DNA from: Apostichopus japonicus
Taxonomy: Eukaryota; Echinodermata; Holothuroidea; Aspidochirotida; Stichopodidae
Assembly: GCF_037975245.1 (NCBI RefSeq)
Contig: NC_092580.1
Span: 7,044,501 to 7,104,500 of the forward strand
Length of the DNA stretch: 60,000 nucleotides
Direction: 5' to 3'
The notes under the pieces were generated by a model. The model worked only from the letters and a program-made list of their open reading frames with translations. It did no database searches and was not told the origin of the DNA. The position numbers were made by a program, and so were the translations under genes. This document shows, piece after piece, positions 1 to 43,668 of this stretch. Position 1 is the stretch's first letter; each line of letters begins with the position of its first letter.

Positions 1-243
1 ATAAGTTTCGCAGAACCAATGGAAGTATCCAAGACAACTTAGGCTTGACAGCCCAGTGCCAAAGGATCTCAAGTCGCCGCAAATTGGGCGAAAATAATGT
101 CAAATTAATTCAAAGAGTACTCACAAGTGGCGTATGAATATAATTATATCCAACATTATTGAAATATTAACTCCAATACGTAATTTAAATGAAATAACAC
201 AACCGTTTCGGAGTAGATCAAATAACGATGTTCACGATGTACA

Positions 244-302
<59 letters not shown>

Positions 303-1400
303 AAACAAATCGCCGCCCCTGACGACAGCCATTGTGAATTGTGGACGCGGCTTAGCAATTCTGCTTCCCGGGAAAGATCAACCTTAAAGTCATTCCTATT
401 AAAGTAAACTGAATTAAACAGACTTACCGGCTTTTCATCATGAACGATATGCCTTTGTTTCGAACTTTCAAATATAAACTATATTCCCGTTTTTTCGCCA
501 ACGGTGTACGCACAGATGCAGGCTACCTCAACAATGCATAACATAGATGTGTGTTCATCCTCTTGATGACCTTGTTCCTCTCTCTGTGAATATACAACTG
601 GACACAACCTTTCGAGACACCTATATGAACAAACTTCTCTGGGAGTTATTTGCAAACTCATTGAGCTCTCTTCACAAATATCAGCATATGGGGTCACTTT
701 GGCTTTTCATCTTTTAACAATTCATTCCCAAAGAGAGAAAGAGCCGGCTGACTATCGTACCCCTTTTGTAATCCCATTCATGCCTCTGTCTCGAGCTTCG
801 CATCTCATAAATAGCTGTAACCATTGCTTTGTTTCCATTTTGTAGATTAAAAAAGGGACTTTTCCCCTATATTTACCGGAGGGATTGTCGGTATACCATG
901 CCTCGATCCTTGCAGGCTTCAGTGATCATGTTGTAAGCCTATTCTCACCACTTCAGAACTGCATGGGTGTAACGTCTGCATGGTCCCAAGAAGCTGAAGA
1001 ATTAATGGTTTACTTTACAGAGGATTTACTCCAAATAAGTATTCTTCGTATCCTTATTGTAGATGTTGACTTTACATAATGAGGTTTTACCTCCGGGTTT
1101 TGTAGGACAGGCTTTCATGATACACATAGCCTACCCTGATTATGAACATCGACCAAAAATATACTGTGTTAGTAGTCGCGTTTAGGAGGTTGTCATACTT
1201 TGGCCTTTGATAACCACAAATGAATTCTGACCTTCACAGAAAGAACTATAGGATTCTTCTACCCGATAAGACAGATCCACATATCAATTATGAAGATCAT
1301 CATCCAACGATGACTTTTTGAGTTACAGTGTTTACATGAAGTAGTGTCTCATACGAGTGCTATACCCACCTCCATCGCAAAAATATTTTAAAACAAGAGG
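1..1400. other. Left intergenic stretch, no gene recognised
   Basis: It holds a (TA)n microsatellite at about 244-298 and AT-rich unique sequence. A short Cys-containing ORF on the minus strand (479-697) is discussed as an observation. No splice-consistent gene could be built. Confidence 0.6.
244..298. repeat. (TA)n microsatellite
   Basis: Uninterrupted TA dinucleotides over about 55 bp. Confidence 0.95.
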
Positions 1401-1775
1401 CACAGGGGGCGGGGTGAAGGGAGTCGGTTGCCGGACAACTACCCCCCGGACAAATACCCCCGGACATATACCCCCGGACAACTACTCCCGGACATACACC
1501 CCCGAGGACAAATACCCCCGAGGATAAGTACCCCCAGACAATGACCCCCTTGACAATTACCCCTGAGGAAAATTACCCCCTACCCCCCGGCAATTACCTT
1601 CTGGAAAACTCCACCCTTGCAAACACACCGGCACAGATACCTCACCCAGGTTACTACCCGAACTAAACCAGAATACGCCAAAGTCCCCCACCCCCAGCCC
1701 GTGAACCAAGCGGACCTTTAGCTGGTGAAACCCTATAGTACGAAAGCTCATTAGGGCCATGAAAGAAAATTTTCT

Positions 1776-1940
1776 TAATCTGATATATCCGATTATTATT
1801 CTGATATTTCCGATTTTTATTCTGATATATCCGATTATTCTGATATATTAGATTATTTTTCTGATATATCCGATTATTAATCTGATATATCAGATTATTA
1901 TTTAGATAAATCAGATTATTATTCTGATATATCAAGGCGG
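1776..1940. repeat. Short tandem repeat, CTGATATATCCGATTATT type
   Basis: About eight imperfect copies of an 18-21 bp unit alternating TCTGATAT and CCGATTATT, with small length changes. Confidence 0.85.
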
Positions 1941-2426
1941 AAAGACTTGACATAAGTTTTGGAACTGGACAATTGGTTTTAGCGTTGAGGCAATGTAACA
2001 ATCACTAATCTGTATATAGTTGCCATGTATAATTATTATAACTAGGGAAACTTAAACTGATTTCTTAGGTTATCATCATTCTTTTTGCAAAAACAATGGT
2101 CAGAGAAATAGGTTTTTTTCAAATGGTAGTGACGTTGTGGTCTCAAGCCTCTTTCTTTTCTTATTTTTCATACAGTCGTACATAATATTATATGACACCT
2201 AACAGGCAATTCTGCTGGTATAACGGGTTACACCGGAATCGGTTTTGACTAATAGCCCAGCGGTCCATGAAACAATGCATGGGGACTATGGATTATGACC
2301 ATGCACACCAAACTGGAGGGGTGGACCGTGGTTGTGGTTGTGCTTGCCCAACCCCTCCCCTCTGCTTCTCCCATCTTAAAATGGCGTGCACTCCCAGGAA
2401 AAAATAGCTTAGAATAAGCAACACAA

Positions 2427-2690
2427 GGGGAGCGTGCTGACCAAGTGGATAATGCATTGGTTTTATATATGATCTCAGGATTGTGGGCTCTCACCATTAT
2501 GTTGTGTCCTTGGACACAAGGCACTTTTATCTCGACTGTCCCTCTCCATCCAGGTGTATAAATGGGTACCTGTGAGGTAACTTAGGCATGTGCGCTGGAT
2601 TCTCGGCAGCCAGTCTAATGACCAGGGATTCAAAACGCGTTGAGATGGCTGTGCCATATAAAACGCTATACAAAAACTAAAATAGCATAA
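2427..2690 (+). mobile_element. tRNA-derived SINE with conserved central domain
   Basis: The 5' part has a box-A-like stretch (GCTGACCAAGTGGATAATGC) and a box-B-like stretch (GGATTGTGGGCTC). The body contains TGTGTCCTTGGACACAAGGC and AGGTGTATAAATGGGTACCT, a central motif recurrent in metazoan tRNA-derived SINEs. The 3' end is an A-rich tail (ATATAAAACGCTATACAAAA). Which named SINE domain family this is I cannot say. Confidence 0.7.
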
Positions 2691-3582
2691 CATAACAAAT
2701 CATCAAGTAATATTACTCAGAAGAAAATTTGAAAATGATAAGTCGCAATAAGCCGGAATTGTTCGGAGTTTAATAATACAGAATAGTGTCACTATAACTA
2801 GTAGTAAATTAATAGTTAGTTCCATCAGTGACCGATTCCTCCCCCCCCCCCCCCGTGCTTCTTCAACCGCCGTCCCCAACTATCTTGCCCCGGGCCTCGG
2901 TCCATTGTCAAACCCCTCTCCAGAACTTTTTTGGGGCTTATATATTAAAAGCTCGAATCTTTTTAAAAATTCGGGAGGAGGTTAAAAGGGCCAGGGCACC
3001 GTGACCTGTAGTGGCTCCAGTTTAACCGGCACCTGACCCAATTGTAAATATGCTCTCGCATTTGCCCGAGGGACCAGGGTATATGTTGAGGCCCACGGGG
3101 ACTAAACTCGAAAAAAGACCTGCGTATCCGTCGCTGCATCAGTCCAGGGCATATTCGCCCGGGGGTATTTATCCGGGGGTAATTGTCTAGGGGATATTCG
3201 TTCGAAGAGGTAATTGTCCGGGTGGGTAGTTGTCCAGGGGTGCTTGTCCTCGGGGGTAATTGTATGGGGGCATCTGTCTGGGTAGTAGTTGTCGTGGGGG
3301 TATTTGTCCGGGATGGTATTTGTCCGGGGGGTAATTCTCCGGTGGGTAATCGTCGTTTTTATCGTTATGCATGTGCTGCGCTATAGGCCGGAATTGCTAC
3401 AGCGCCGCGCCAATAGAGCATACAACGTTTGTAGTTACGCACCCAAACCTATAGCGTTTTCTTGAATAGCCCCACCGCATGAGAAATGATCAACTATTTT
3501 TTTCTTCGTTAGTCCCTATGTGGTGGTCGCGTATCGCCACCTTAAGACTAACGCAGTTCGTTGGTCCTTATGTGGATACTCT

Positions 3583-3634
3583 CATGTCGCCACACAAGGA
3601 CTAACGCAGTTCGTTAGTCTTATGTGGCGACATG
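3583..3634. repeat. Near-perfect 23-bp-arm hairpin
   Basis: Left arm CATGTCGCCACACAAGGACT and on to AACG; right arm CGTTAGTCTTATGTGGCGAC and on to ATG; the loop is about 5 bp. A degenerate copy of the arm precedes it at about 3508-3575 (CTATGTGGTGG, GACTAACGCAGTTCG). It may be a small palindromic repeat or the centre of a MITE. Confidence 0.85.
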
Positions 3635-4676
3635 CGAGCTCCCCGCATAAGGGAATGTGAAAATTGTCGGTATGGGCGGTCATTATGTGGCAGTGTTAGG
3701 ATCGCATGACTTTGTATTCACACAATGACTAAGGTTTACATAATTTGTTTCTGCATTTTTTCGGTTTTGGCGTTCCATGTTGTCCAACCAGTACTATTGT
3801 CTATTACGATGAAAGGTAAATATTGGGTATTTTACCAAATCTCTTTCCCACTGCACGTTGGATAGTTGTAGAAAAAATGGCAAATTGCAACACTTAATAT
3901 CCTTTTTTGTAAGAAAGTAATAAACATGAACTTTATTGCCTTTTATATTTGAAACAGTCATCTCAAGGCCTTAAAATTGGGGGGGGGGGGGAATAACGGA
4001 GACGAAACGTGGCCAAACTTAGGGTCAAGTCTTTCCTGTGCATGGGGTTGAAAGGGGTGGGGGGGGGTGGTTGTACACCCTAAAAGGATCTGCACCTGAT
4101 TCCTCCAAAGTCATCCAAAAGCATCTCCAGTGTCCATGGTTGTAAAAGGCAGCATACAAAAAATATTCCTTAGGTATATTGATTTAGTGTTATATGATTG
4201 TAGTGCACAAACATCTCAGACATAAATAGTACTAACGCAGTGTGATAACTTACCTCAGATGTGACGTATACAATACGTGGTTTTATTATGTGAAATTACA
4301 ATAACTAATTATTTTTAATTTAATATTTCATTTGGAATGTGAATTTAGTACATCGGGACTTTTCCTATAATGAAAGCTCTATTCAAACAAGCACTTGCTC
4401 CCCCGCCCCAACCCCAACCCCCACACCCTCCCCACTCCTTGTTGTTGTGCATTGTAATGTACTTAGAGCACACATCTCTGTAAGATATGCGTACCTTATG
4501 CAGTTTTTCCAAAATAGTTCCCTAAGGTTGGGCAAACTTATACAAACGCTCACAATAGTATGATCAATCTGCTGGCAATTGTCGTTTCTGGCTGACTCGT
4601 AAACTATAGTTATTATCTGTTATGGAAATTCGATATCTTAAACAGTCATATTATCAATCAATCGAGCGTTTGCTAT

Positions 4677-5172
4677 GGCAAAGTTACAATTGTCTCCAAC
4701 AACGGGTTTCAATCAGTGATGTCAGCACTATATATCGCTTTGGTTCAGGAACCATATTATCTAGTCAATACACGTTGTGCCAAGTTTTCTATAAATGAAT
4801 ATTGTTTTTTATCACAACAAATAATTCTTAACTTAACGATTTAACCTTTTAGAATCCTCCTGCTCACTTACAAGGCAATGAATGGATTACAACCACAGTA
4901 TCTGCGTATAATATGATCAGTCGCAGGCTCACCCCTCGTTCATTCACCGGCAAAGTTACATTGTCTCCATGAACAACGGGTGTAATCAGTGACGTCAGCA
5001 CTATACATCGCTTTGGTTCAATTACCATATTATAGGTCAATAATGGTTGTGCAAAGTTTCCTCAAATGAATATTGTTTTTCCAAAAAACATATAATTTTA
5101 AACTTAACGATATAACCTTTTAGAATCACCCTGCTCACTTACAAGGCAATGAATGGATTACAACCACAGTAT
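4677..5172 (+). repeat. Tandem duplication of a ~270-bp segment containing LINE sequence
   Basis: 4677-4945 and 4951-5172 align closely: CAAAGTTACAATTGTCTCC versus CAAAGTTACATTGTCTCC, then TGTCAGCACTATATATCGCT versus CGTCAGCACTATACATCGCT, and the shared end ACAAGGCAATGAATGGATTA. Both end in the same piece of LINE reverse-transcriptase C-terminal coding sequence. Confidence 0.85.
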
Positions 5173-5448
5173 CAGGCGCTTAGCCAAGGGGGCGCCCCCC
5201 CCCCCCCCCTCTTGAGCATATTTTTTTTTTTTTTTTTCATGATATCGCTAGTAATTTCAAAGTAAAAAGGGCTTTGATGCAACTTACAAGGCCTGGGAAG
5301 TGCCATTTCCAGCGATCTGGGAGGCATTTTCGGCCAAAATGTTCTTGTATACGCTTCGCGCCAACTTACGGTGGCGCTACGCTCAGATAGTTTGCTACAG
5401 CTACTACAGTTTTCGCCCTCCGTTGGCAAATTCCTCGCTACGCCCCTG
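5173..5448 (+). mobile_element. hAT-like MITE inserted in the LINE fragment
   Basis: It starts CAGGCGCTTAGCCAAGG and ends CCTCGCTACGCCCCTG, giving imperfect terminal inverted repeats. Removing it restores the LINE reading (PQY|LRN). The flanks CACAGTAT and CACATAGTAT look like a degraded 8-bp target duplication. It contains the shared core (about 5290-5392) found in four other elements here. Confidence 0.75.
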
Positions 5449-5744
5449 CACATAGTATCTGCGTAATATGATCAGTCGCAGGCTCAACGCTCGTTCATTC
5501 CGTTCCTCCTCTCATCTACTTCTCTATGTTCCAAACTGAAAGCTCAATTCTTCTGGTCGAAGATCTTTCACCATTGCCGCTCCTGCTCTATGGAATCAAC
5601 TCCCATTGCACATGATCAAGTCACCACCGAGCATTAATATTTTCAAGGGCGGACTTAATTACTATATGGCATATGCTTGAGCACATGCGCCACTGAGCAC
5701 TGGGTTTCCTCTGGATGTTGGCGCTTTATAAATAAAAATGTATT

Positions 5745-5748
5745 ATAA

Positions 5749-5792
<44 letters not shown>

Positions 5793-5799
5793 GTTATTA

Positions 5800-5861
<62 letters not shown>

Positions 5862-5879
5862 ATTATTATTATTATTTAA
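5745..5879 (+). repeat. (TTA)n microsatellite, LINE tail
   Basis: About 45 TTA repeats with three interruptions, directly continuing the LINE 3' end. Confidence 0.95.
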
Positions 5880-7459
5880 TGGTTGTTTAACCGTTCGTCG
5901 GAAAGTAAAAGGTGGTGAAATTGATCAATATACTAATGAGAAATGTTTGGGTCATACAAAGTGCATGTATCTACGTTATATTGAATCTTTTACAAATTAA
6001 CACATCGGCACAGTGCTTCTATTCACAAAGTACACTGTACAGTCATACGAATCAGAGTGTATAATTAAAGGGGCGATGTGGTGGGGGCGGGTAGCAATAT
6101 CAGGGAGATTGACTTGTCTACAAAAGGTGAGAAAGAAATCATGTTTATAGAGAACGTAAAGAGAGCGAACCAGTAAATTTAATCATATGTGAAACCCAAC
6201 ATCGCTGAAGAAAAGAAAACCTGAAACTTTACTCGAAGTTACTCGAAAGTTGAACTGAAAAGTCTGATTTTGGATAAGATAAAATAGTTGCACAGAGTTG
6301 CACAAAAGCTATGGTACCCAATGCGAAATAGACTACATCATATATAGTTTAGTGTCTGTTAGCCTATGCTTAAAAGGACACAGAAAACTATATATATGTA
6401 TGCCTATATATAATTTGGCAACATAATACCAAATGGGAAATTATTACAAAGGGCATTTGGAACAATGGGCTATGACGTACTATGACACAATGAAGGCAAG
6501 CCGTGCGCACCAACTGAGCTTCCCGGCACATAGAGTTGGGGTTATATCTTTATCACTGTTTTGGGATTTTTAGGGTAGTTTTAGGGTTTGTGCCATTGAG
6601 GGTGGCGTACTCCTATTAAAGCCTATATTAGTCCGCCCGAAAGTTCGCCTTCAGAAAAAGTACCAAAAACCAGTAGGAGAACATCTTTTTTTTTGTGATA
6701 TGTTATCAACCAGGATCTATTATTTTTTTATGTCTTGCATTTTGAAGAACATGAATGTAAGTACATGTGGTGCAAAATTGGGACAATTGAGGGCAATTTT
6801 AGACCCCCATTAGACCTCCCAGGGGCAGCGTACCAAACTTGTTTACTACTCATGAGTCAAGAGGATTGTTTACAAGTCACGAAAACTTCAGGCTTACCGA
6901 GAGGCCACGGTATATTTCATAAAACGTGAATAAACTAGAAATCAGACCCTTTCTTGATTCGATAAAATCCCTGTCGCTTTCTGGCTTTTATATCAAATGT
7001 AAGAAATTAAAGTGAAATACTAATGGGCAAACTGATCGATAAGACAATGGGTTTGTATATGATGCTTAGAAGTGGTTAATTATTGTAGATTAACGTCGCG
7101 ATGATTCTCAATTTGGCAAAGTTATTTGTAAATAACGTGTTTTTTTTTAAGAAAGTGACATGATAGGTTGTCAAGTTTATATGGTGTATTTGCTGAAGCT
7201 GTGAAAGTTAAACAAGTTTTATTTCCCCTCTTCAAGGCTCGGTTATTCTCTAAAGTTACTGAAGTAGAAAATAGGTCAGCACCCATACGGGTGCATGGAG
7301 TGTATTGTTAGATATGGTGTATACATCACGACCTGTGGAAATCACTGATTCATATAACTATGCTGTATTATATTGAAGCCATAGATCAAATCTGCAACAT
7401 CACAGCTACGAACAACCTGGCAAAAAGTTCCTGACGAAGAAACGTGTCTCTTGGCAAGA
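5880..7459. other. Upstream region of the adhesion GPCR, no gene recognised
   Basis: AT-rich sequence with no splice-consistent coding potential. The 5' UTR and promoter of the adhesion GPCR must lie here or further upstream, but no TATA or initiator could be placed with confidence. Confidence 0.5.
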
Positions 7460-39493
<32,034 letters not shown>

Positions 39494-39957
39494 ATCTATA
39501 AAGTTCCTTAAAATCATATTCCTACATTTGGGTATCTACGGCTGACTTGAGGACTGAAACATTTACGGGTACACTGCCACAAATTCATAGCATATCTTCA
39601 AACCTTCCGACTCATCCACCCCTCCCGACCCACTTATCCTTCTACCCATGAAGTTAAGAAAAGTTATAGGAAAGGAATGAAAAGTTTTAAGTAAAGAATG
39701 TATAAAAATAGAAGTTTTAAAAGCAGAGATTATAATAATTCAAATATTAAAAGGGAAGTTATATACATCTGACGTGAAGCAATAAAAGTGAACTTACGAA
39801 AGAGGCTTTAGGTTGCTGAACTTATAACACATCAGAACTGGTAAAACCAGCTATGTTTTGTTTTAATTTTTAATTTTCTTTTCTTTTTTTCTATTTGGGG
39901 CTCATTTGTTTTATATTTAAGCACAATACAACTTTACATAATTTAATTGCAATAAAG
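39494..39957 (+). other. 3' UTR and polyadenylation signals of the adhesion GPCR gene
   Basis: After the TAA the sequence is AT-rich without coding potential. AATAAA hexamers occur at 39781 and 39951. A T-rich stretch lies at 39855-39895 and a GT-rich stretch (TTTGTGTTTTCGTTTGTG) follows from about 39985. The GT-rich element makes the 39951 signal the better candidate for the cleavage signal. Confidence 0.5.
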
Positions 39958-40121
39958 ATGTGTAAGAAACGTTATCCGAGGTTTTCTTTGTGTTTTCGTT
40001 TGTGCATGTGTGCGTGTTTATCATATGTATACTTGTTGTGTACATGTTGTATCGTTTTGTTTTAATTGACACTGTTCGATATAACGGTGTCGGTGACTCA
40101 TGGGACAATATTTATGAGGGC

Positions 40122-40457
40122 GACATATCCCACGCACTGGATGTGAGAGTGAAATAGTCCACGCACTGGATGTGAGGGTGACATAGTCCACGCACTGGGT
40201 GTGAGGGTGACATAGTCCACGCACTGAATGTGAGGGTGACATAGTCCACGCACTGGATGTGAGGGTAACATAGTCCACGCACTGGATGTGAGGGTGACAT
40301 AGTCCACGCACTGGATGTGAGGGTGACATAGTCCACGCACTGGGTGTGAGGGTGACATAGTCCACGCATTGGGTGTGATGGTGACATACTCCACGCACTG
40401 GATGTGAGGGTGACATACTCCACGCACTGGATGTGAGGGTAACATAGTCCAAGCACT
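40122..40457 (+). repeat. 29-bp minisatellite downstream of the adhesion GPCR, ~11 copies
   Basis: The unit is GTCCACGCACTGGATGTGAG plus GGTGACATA, every 29 bp. Three minus-strand frames are open through it; none is a gene. Confidence 0.95.
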
Positions 40458-41185
40458 GGTCTCGCCTCATGATCTAATGTATTTATTAATGTTAATGGTT
40501 AACGGCAATAACAGCATCCGCCTGATTCATGTATGCAAAGAATGTAGATTCGAGGAACATCTGCTGTATCGTAGGCGTAAATGTAGGCGTACATGTAGGC
40601 GTAAATTAATCAACGGATGTCCTAGACACATAAAGATGTATTCAATTGTAGCAATAACCTTTTGTTTTTCACATATTTTGACATTAAATAACAAAAGAGT
40701 TGAACTCACAGACGTTCTCAAGCTTGTATAATAGCAGGAGACGCACTTCCTGTTTGCCTATTTCTTTACTTATAATGTTCAACACCATTCTCTGTGCCTA
40801 ATTGAGCATAATCAATCGACAAACAATCGGTTCTATTTTCACTGAAATATAGGCCGTTGTGACCATGTTTAGTAGTGGTAATGTGTATTTCCCCTTGCAT
40901 GTGCATAGGCTGAACCCTTACAAGTGTGTTACTCTGCTGTTGCACTGAGCCCTTAGTATATTTCATGTGACTATAACTTCTAATGACACATATCATTTTC
41001 TTACTGTCTGTTGCCCCAAGTGTACTTTTTGTATTCAGTTATTCACACAATTCGCTTTTATCTGACTGGTTAAGACACCCCGCCTTAGCCTGTACCATGA
41101 TGCCAGATTTATGTTCGCTACCGTAACTTTTGAGAGGTGTATCCAAAATTTAATCGGCAATATCTGTACTTAGAAAATGTCAACC

Positions 41186-41310
41186 TCTGATGTGATGCCT
41201 ATAAGGTAGGCAGGACCTCTGATGTGATGCCTATAAGGTAGACAGGCCTCTGATGTGATGCCTATAAGGTAGGCAGGCCTCTGATGTGATGCCTAAAAGG
41301 TACGCAGGCC
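41186..41310 (+). repeat. ~31-bp tandem repeat, 4 copies
   Basis: CCTCTGATGTGATGCCTATA plus AGGTAGGCAGG occurs four times; the last copy has AAAAGGTACGCAGG. Confidence 0.92.
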
Positions 41311-41459
41311 CGTAGCTAGGAATTTTGAGTCAGTTGGGGCACGGACAATTCTGAGGACCACAATATTTGTATTGTTTTAAGTTAAGCCTGTACTTAGAGT
41401 CAATTTTTAGGTACCATTTTTCATACATTTCCTTATTTAATATATAGTGGGCCCCGGGC

Positions 41460-42783
41460 GCGAATTTTTTTTCCCCAAACAGGTTCTCAATTACGGAGTT
41501 TTCAGCCAATCAGATTGCTCGTGACGTCAGCATCAAACGCTTGATAGTTCGAAGACATACACTGAGTTACACACTGACACTTAATAAAGTCTTGTTACGC
41601 GGTTTCTCTGCAAACGCCCTAACTTTTACTTTACATACGCTACATTCTATCGGTTTCGTGTTTACGCCATCCAAGATTCGTCAGCCGTTCTATTGAAATC
41701 GGAATTCGTTTCGTGGAATGGGTAGGCCTACACCAAAATCAACTTCACGATGCTAGTTCAGCCTTGAATGAATATACGCAAAACAGTTTAGTGTATAGTC
41801 TAGGCTTCATAATTGACGCACCCCCGTAATTGACGCACCTTCAATTATTACTAGCAACGATGGAGCAGGCCACCTAAACTTTTTGCAGTCAAGCAGAATT
41901 ACATATTTCATGAGTTTGAATCCATTTCAGCTATTTGATGACCAAATTGTGGAATTTTTAAGCTTTTAACACCCTTCCCCCCGGTTTTGTACGTTCAGTT
42001 TTTGGGCATTTGGAAATCTTGCAACCTAAAAATAACCAACATTTCCTCAATATCATGGACAACACTACTCTCTGGGACCTGATCTGTCTAAGCTTAGAGG
42101 CTCAAAGTGTAGCAAACAGCATCTAAAGTCAATGGATGTATACTAAAGCCTTCACTACAGTTAGCTTATCGACGAATGTGTCAATTTAGGGGTATGAAAG
42201 AACTTGACACGGCAGACATTTTGTGGTCAAGTTCTGCTCAATTGTACGTTGCATATGCACAGAACAATAAATATATTGAGATCATTACATTTCTGAGGAA
42301 CCACACATATGAAAAACACATACAGTTGAGTGAATTTGATTTTTCCTTGATAGAAATCGTTGATCAAATCCTTAAGTGCGTCAATTATGAGCCCACCATG
42401 CTACAGTATGATGTATTTCCGTCACTGCACTGTGTACACAGTTATAATACATATAGGCCTATATCGCATGTGTTATGTACCCCTGTACGAAACTTTCACT
42501 GTGCGATGTTATCGATAAATGCCTTCACAGAAATCTTCGATCAAAGTAGATCATACAATACTAGTGTGCTCATTATGTCTAAACCAATTCCAAACACATC
42601 TACATATATTTACGAAAAGCTGCGGGTAATTTTGAACGGGTATATCTTCGTTGCAACGAATGGATGCAGACATTTTGATAACCTCGAAGTGAAGGGTTTT
42701 ATTGTTATGACGTAACTTTTCCGACCAATCATGAGCGACTATTTATACACAATTGAGAACCTGTTTGGGAAAAAAAAATTCGC
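41460..42783 (+). mobile_element. 1.32-kb terminal-inverted-repeat element with internal ORF
   Basis: The left end GCGAATTTTTTTTCCCCAAA-CAGGTTCTCAATT is matched by the reverse complement at 42750-42783 (about 33 bp, one length difference in the A/T run). The flanks GCCCCGGGC at 41451-41459 and 42784-42792 are identical 9-bp repeats, consistent with a target duplication (Mutator-like elements use 8-11 bp). Because the flank is itself nearly palindromic, the true ends could lie a few bases further out. Just inside each end lie a CCAAT and a TGACGT motif. The host sequence is an older repeat (from GCCCGTAGCTAGGAATTT at 41309). Confidence 0.7.
42176..42715 (+). CDS. Unrecognised 179-codon ORF inside the inverted-repeat element
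   Basis: The frame is open from 42176 to 42715 and is the longest non-repetitive ORF outside the two genes. Composition is normal for a globular protein with hydrophobic and aromatic residues throughout (AQLYVAYAQNNKYIEIITFL, QYDVFPSLHCVH, RVILNGYIFVATNGC), seven cysteines and no signal peptide or transmembrane helix. I do not recognise a transposase, DDE triad or known domain. The first ATG is weakly supported; a possible acceptor TTTAG lies inside the start. It ends 68 bp from the element's right end. It may be a captured host exon or an element gene. Confidence 0.35.
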   Translation: MCQFRGMKELDTADILWSSSAQLYVAYAQNNKYIEIITFLRNHTYEKHIQLSEFDFSLIEIVDQILKCVNYEPTMLQYDVFPSLHCVHSYNTYRPISHVLCTPVRNFHCAMLSINAFTEIFDQSRSYNTSVLIMSKPIPNTSTYIYEKLRVILNGYIFVATNGCRHFDNLEVKGFIVMT

Positions 42784-42993
42784 GCCCCGGGCGGCAAAAA
42801 TGTCACCGCACCTCTTTTAACTTCATTTTCCTTCATATATTATGAAAATGATAATACGCTAATCTTTTCCCCATATTTTCCCATGTACGCTAATTGACCC
42901 CGGAGCGGCAGCCCTACCCATATCGTCAGACTTATGGAGACGGGTTGAAGACTGGTTGAAGTAAGGAGGGGGAGGCAAGAAGGGGTGCTTTAG

Positions 42994-43324
42994 CAGTGGC
43001 GTAGGAAGGTACTTTTGAGTGGGGGGGGGGGCTGAAGACTGATGGCCGGCCTGGGGGAGGGGTCTAAGGGGAGGGGGTGTCCCCCTCCCCTTTGGATTTT
43101 TTTGCATTTCCAGGTGGCCTCAGATGCAATTTGGTGCAATATAGCACCTTCAACTCCCACTCCATTTTGTAAAGAATTTTGCATTTTCACCTGGCCTTAA
43201 ATGCAATTTGGTGCTCCAAATGAGATTTTTTTCTCATTTGGAAATGAAAAAGGGGTTTTCTGACTTGCGGCTTCCGCCCCCCATATTTTTTCACCCCCCC
43301 AGCCCCCCGGTTCCTACGCCCTTG
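42994..43324 (+). mobile_element. 331-bp hAT MITE
   Basis: The ends CAGTGGCGTAGGAA and TTCCTACGCCCTTG are inverted repeats, flanked by exact 8-bp duplications TGCTTTAG (42986-42993 and 43325-43332). There is no coding capacity. Confidence 0.9.
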
Positions 43325-43668
43325 TGCTTTAGTTGACGATACATGCTGTTCGTGTAAAACTAGATAGTTTAACGTAAGCATGGATAATCATCCATACATC
43401 TTGTGTAGTCTGCATAGATGTATACAGTGCACAGTCACTGTACTGTACTAGTCTAGCATATCTAGCCGACAGATTTATACATAGTTTTATGTGTGTCTCG
43501 GTATGCCCGGCCATCTTGAATTTAAACACGTAAGATAACCCATATGGTAAGAAAAGTACCCAAGTTAAACAAGTTTCAACCAGTTTGTATAACCTTGGAG
43601 AGTAAGAGAGCAAAATTGTGGTGAAAGAGTTCCGATGGATTCACTGGCCATATATAAGTTTGTTCAAC

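Larger units (their letters stand above)
1425..3360. mobile_element. Inverted minisatellite arms (GGACAA-TACCCCC) around a 1.6-kb centre
   Basis: At about 1430-1575 the plus strand reads repeated GGACAAATACCCCCGG-type units of about 15-18 bp. At about 3150-3355 the reverse complement appears (GGGGGTATTTGTCCGGG units). The two arrays are thus inverted relative to each other, like the arms of a foldback element. The centre holds a CTGATATATCCGATTATT tandem repeat (about 1776-1935) and a SINE. Ends and target-site duplication were not resolved. Confidence 0.55.
5126..5879 (+). pseudogene. 5'-truncated LINE, C-terminal end of the reverse-transcriptase ORF and 3' tail
   Basis: Reading 5126-5172 and 5449-5680 (a MITE lies between), the frame gives LLTYKAMNGLQPQY, then MISRRLNARSFRSSSHLLL, an in-frame stop, and RSFTIAAPALWNQLPLHMIK through FKGGLNYYMAYA. 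This is the recognisable C-terminal tail of CR1/L2/jockey-like LINE ORF2. The 3' end is GCGCTTTATAAATAAAAATG followed by a (TTA)n tail (5745-5879), as many such LINEs end in microsatellite-like repeats. It is dead: truncated, with a stop, and interrupted. Confidence 0.85.

Noticed and set aside
40021-40470. Minus-strand frames up to 149 codons
   Set aside because: 29-bp minisatellite, open in all three frames with no gene signals.
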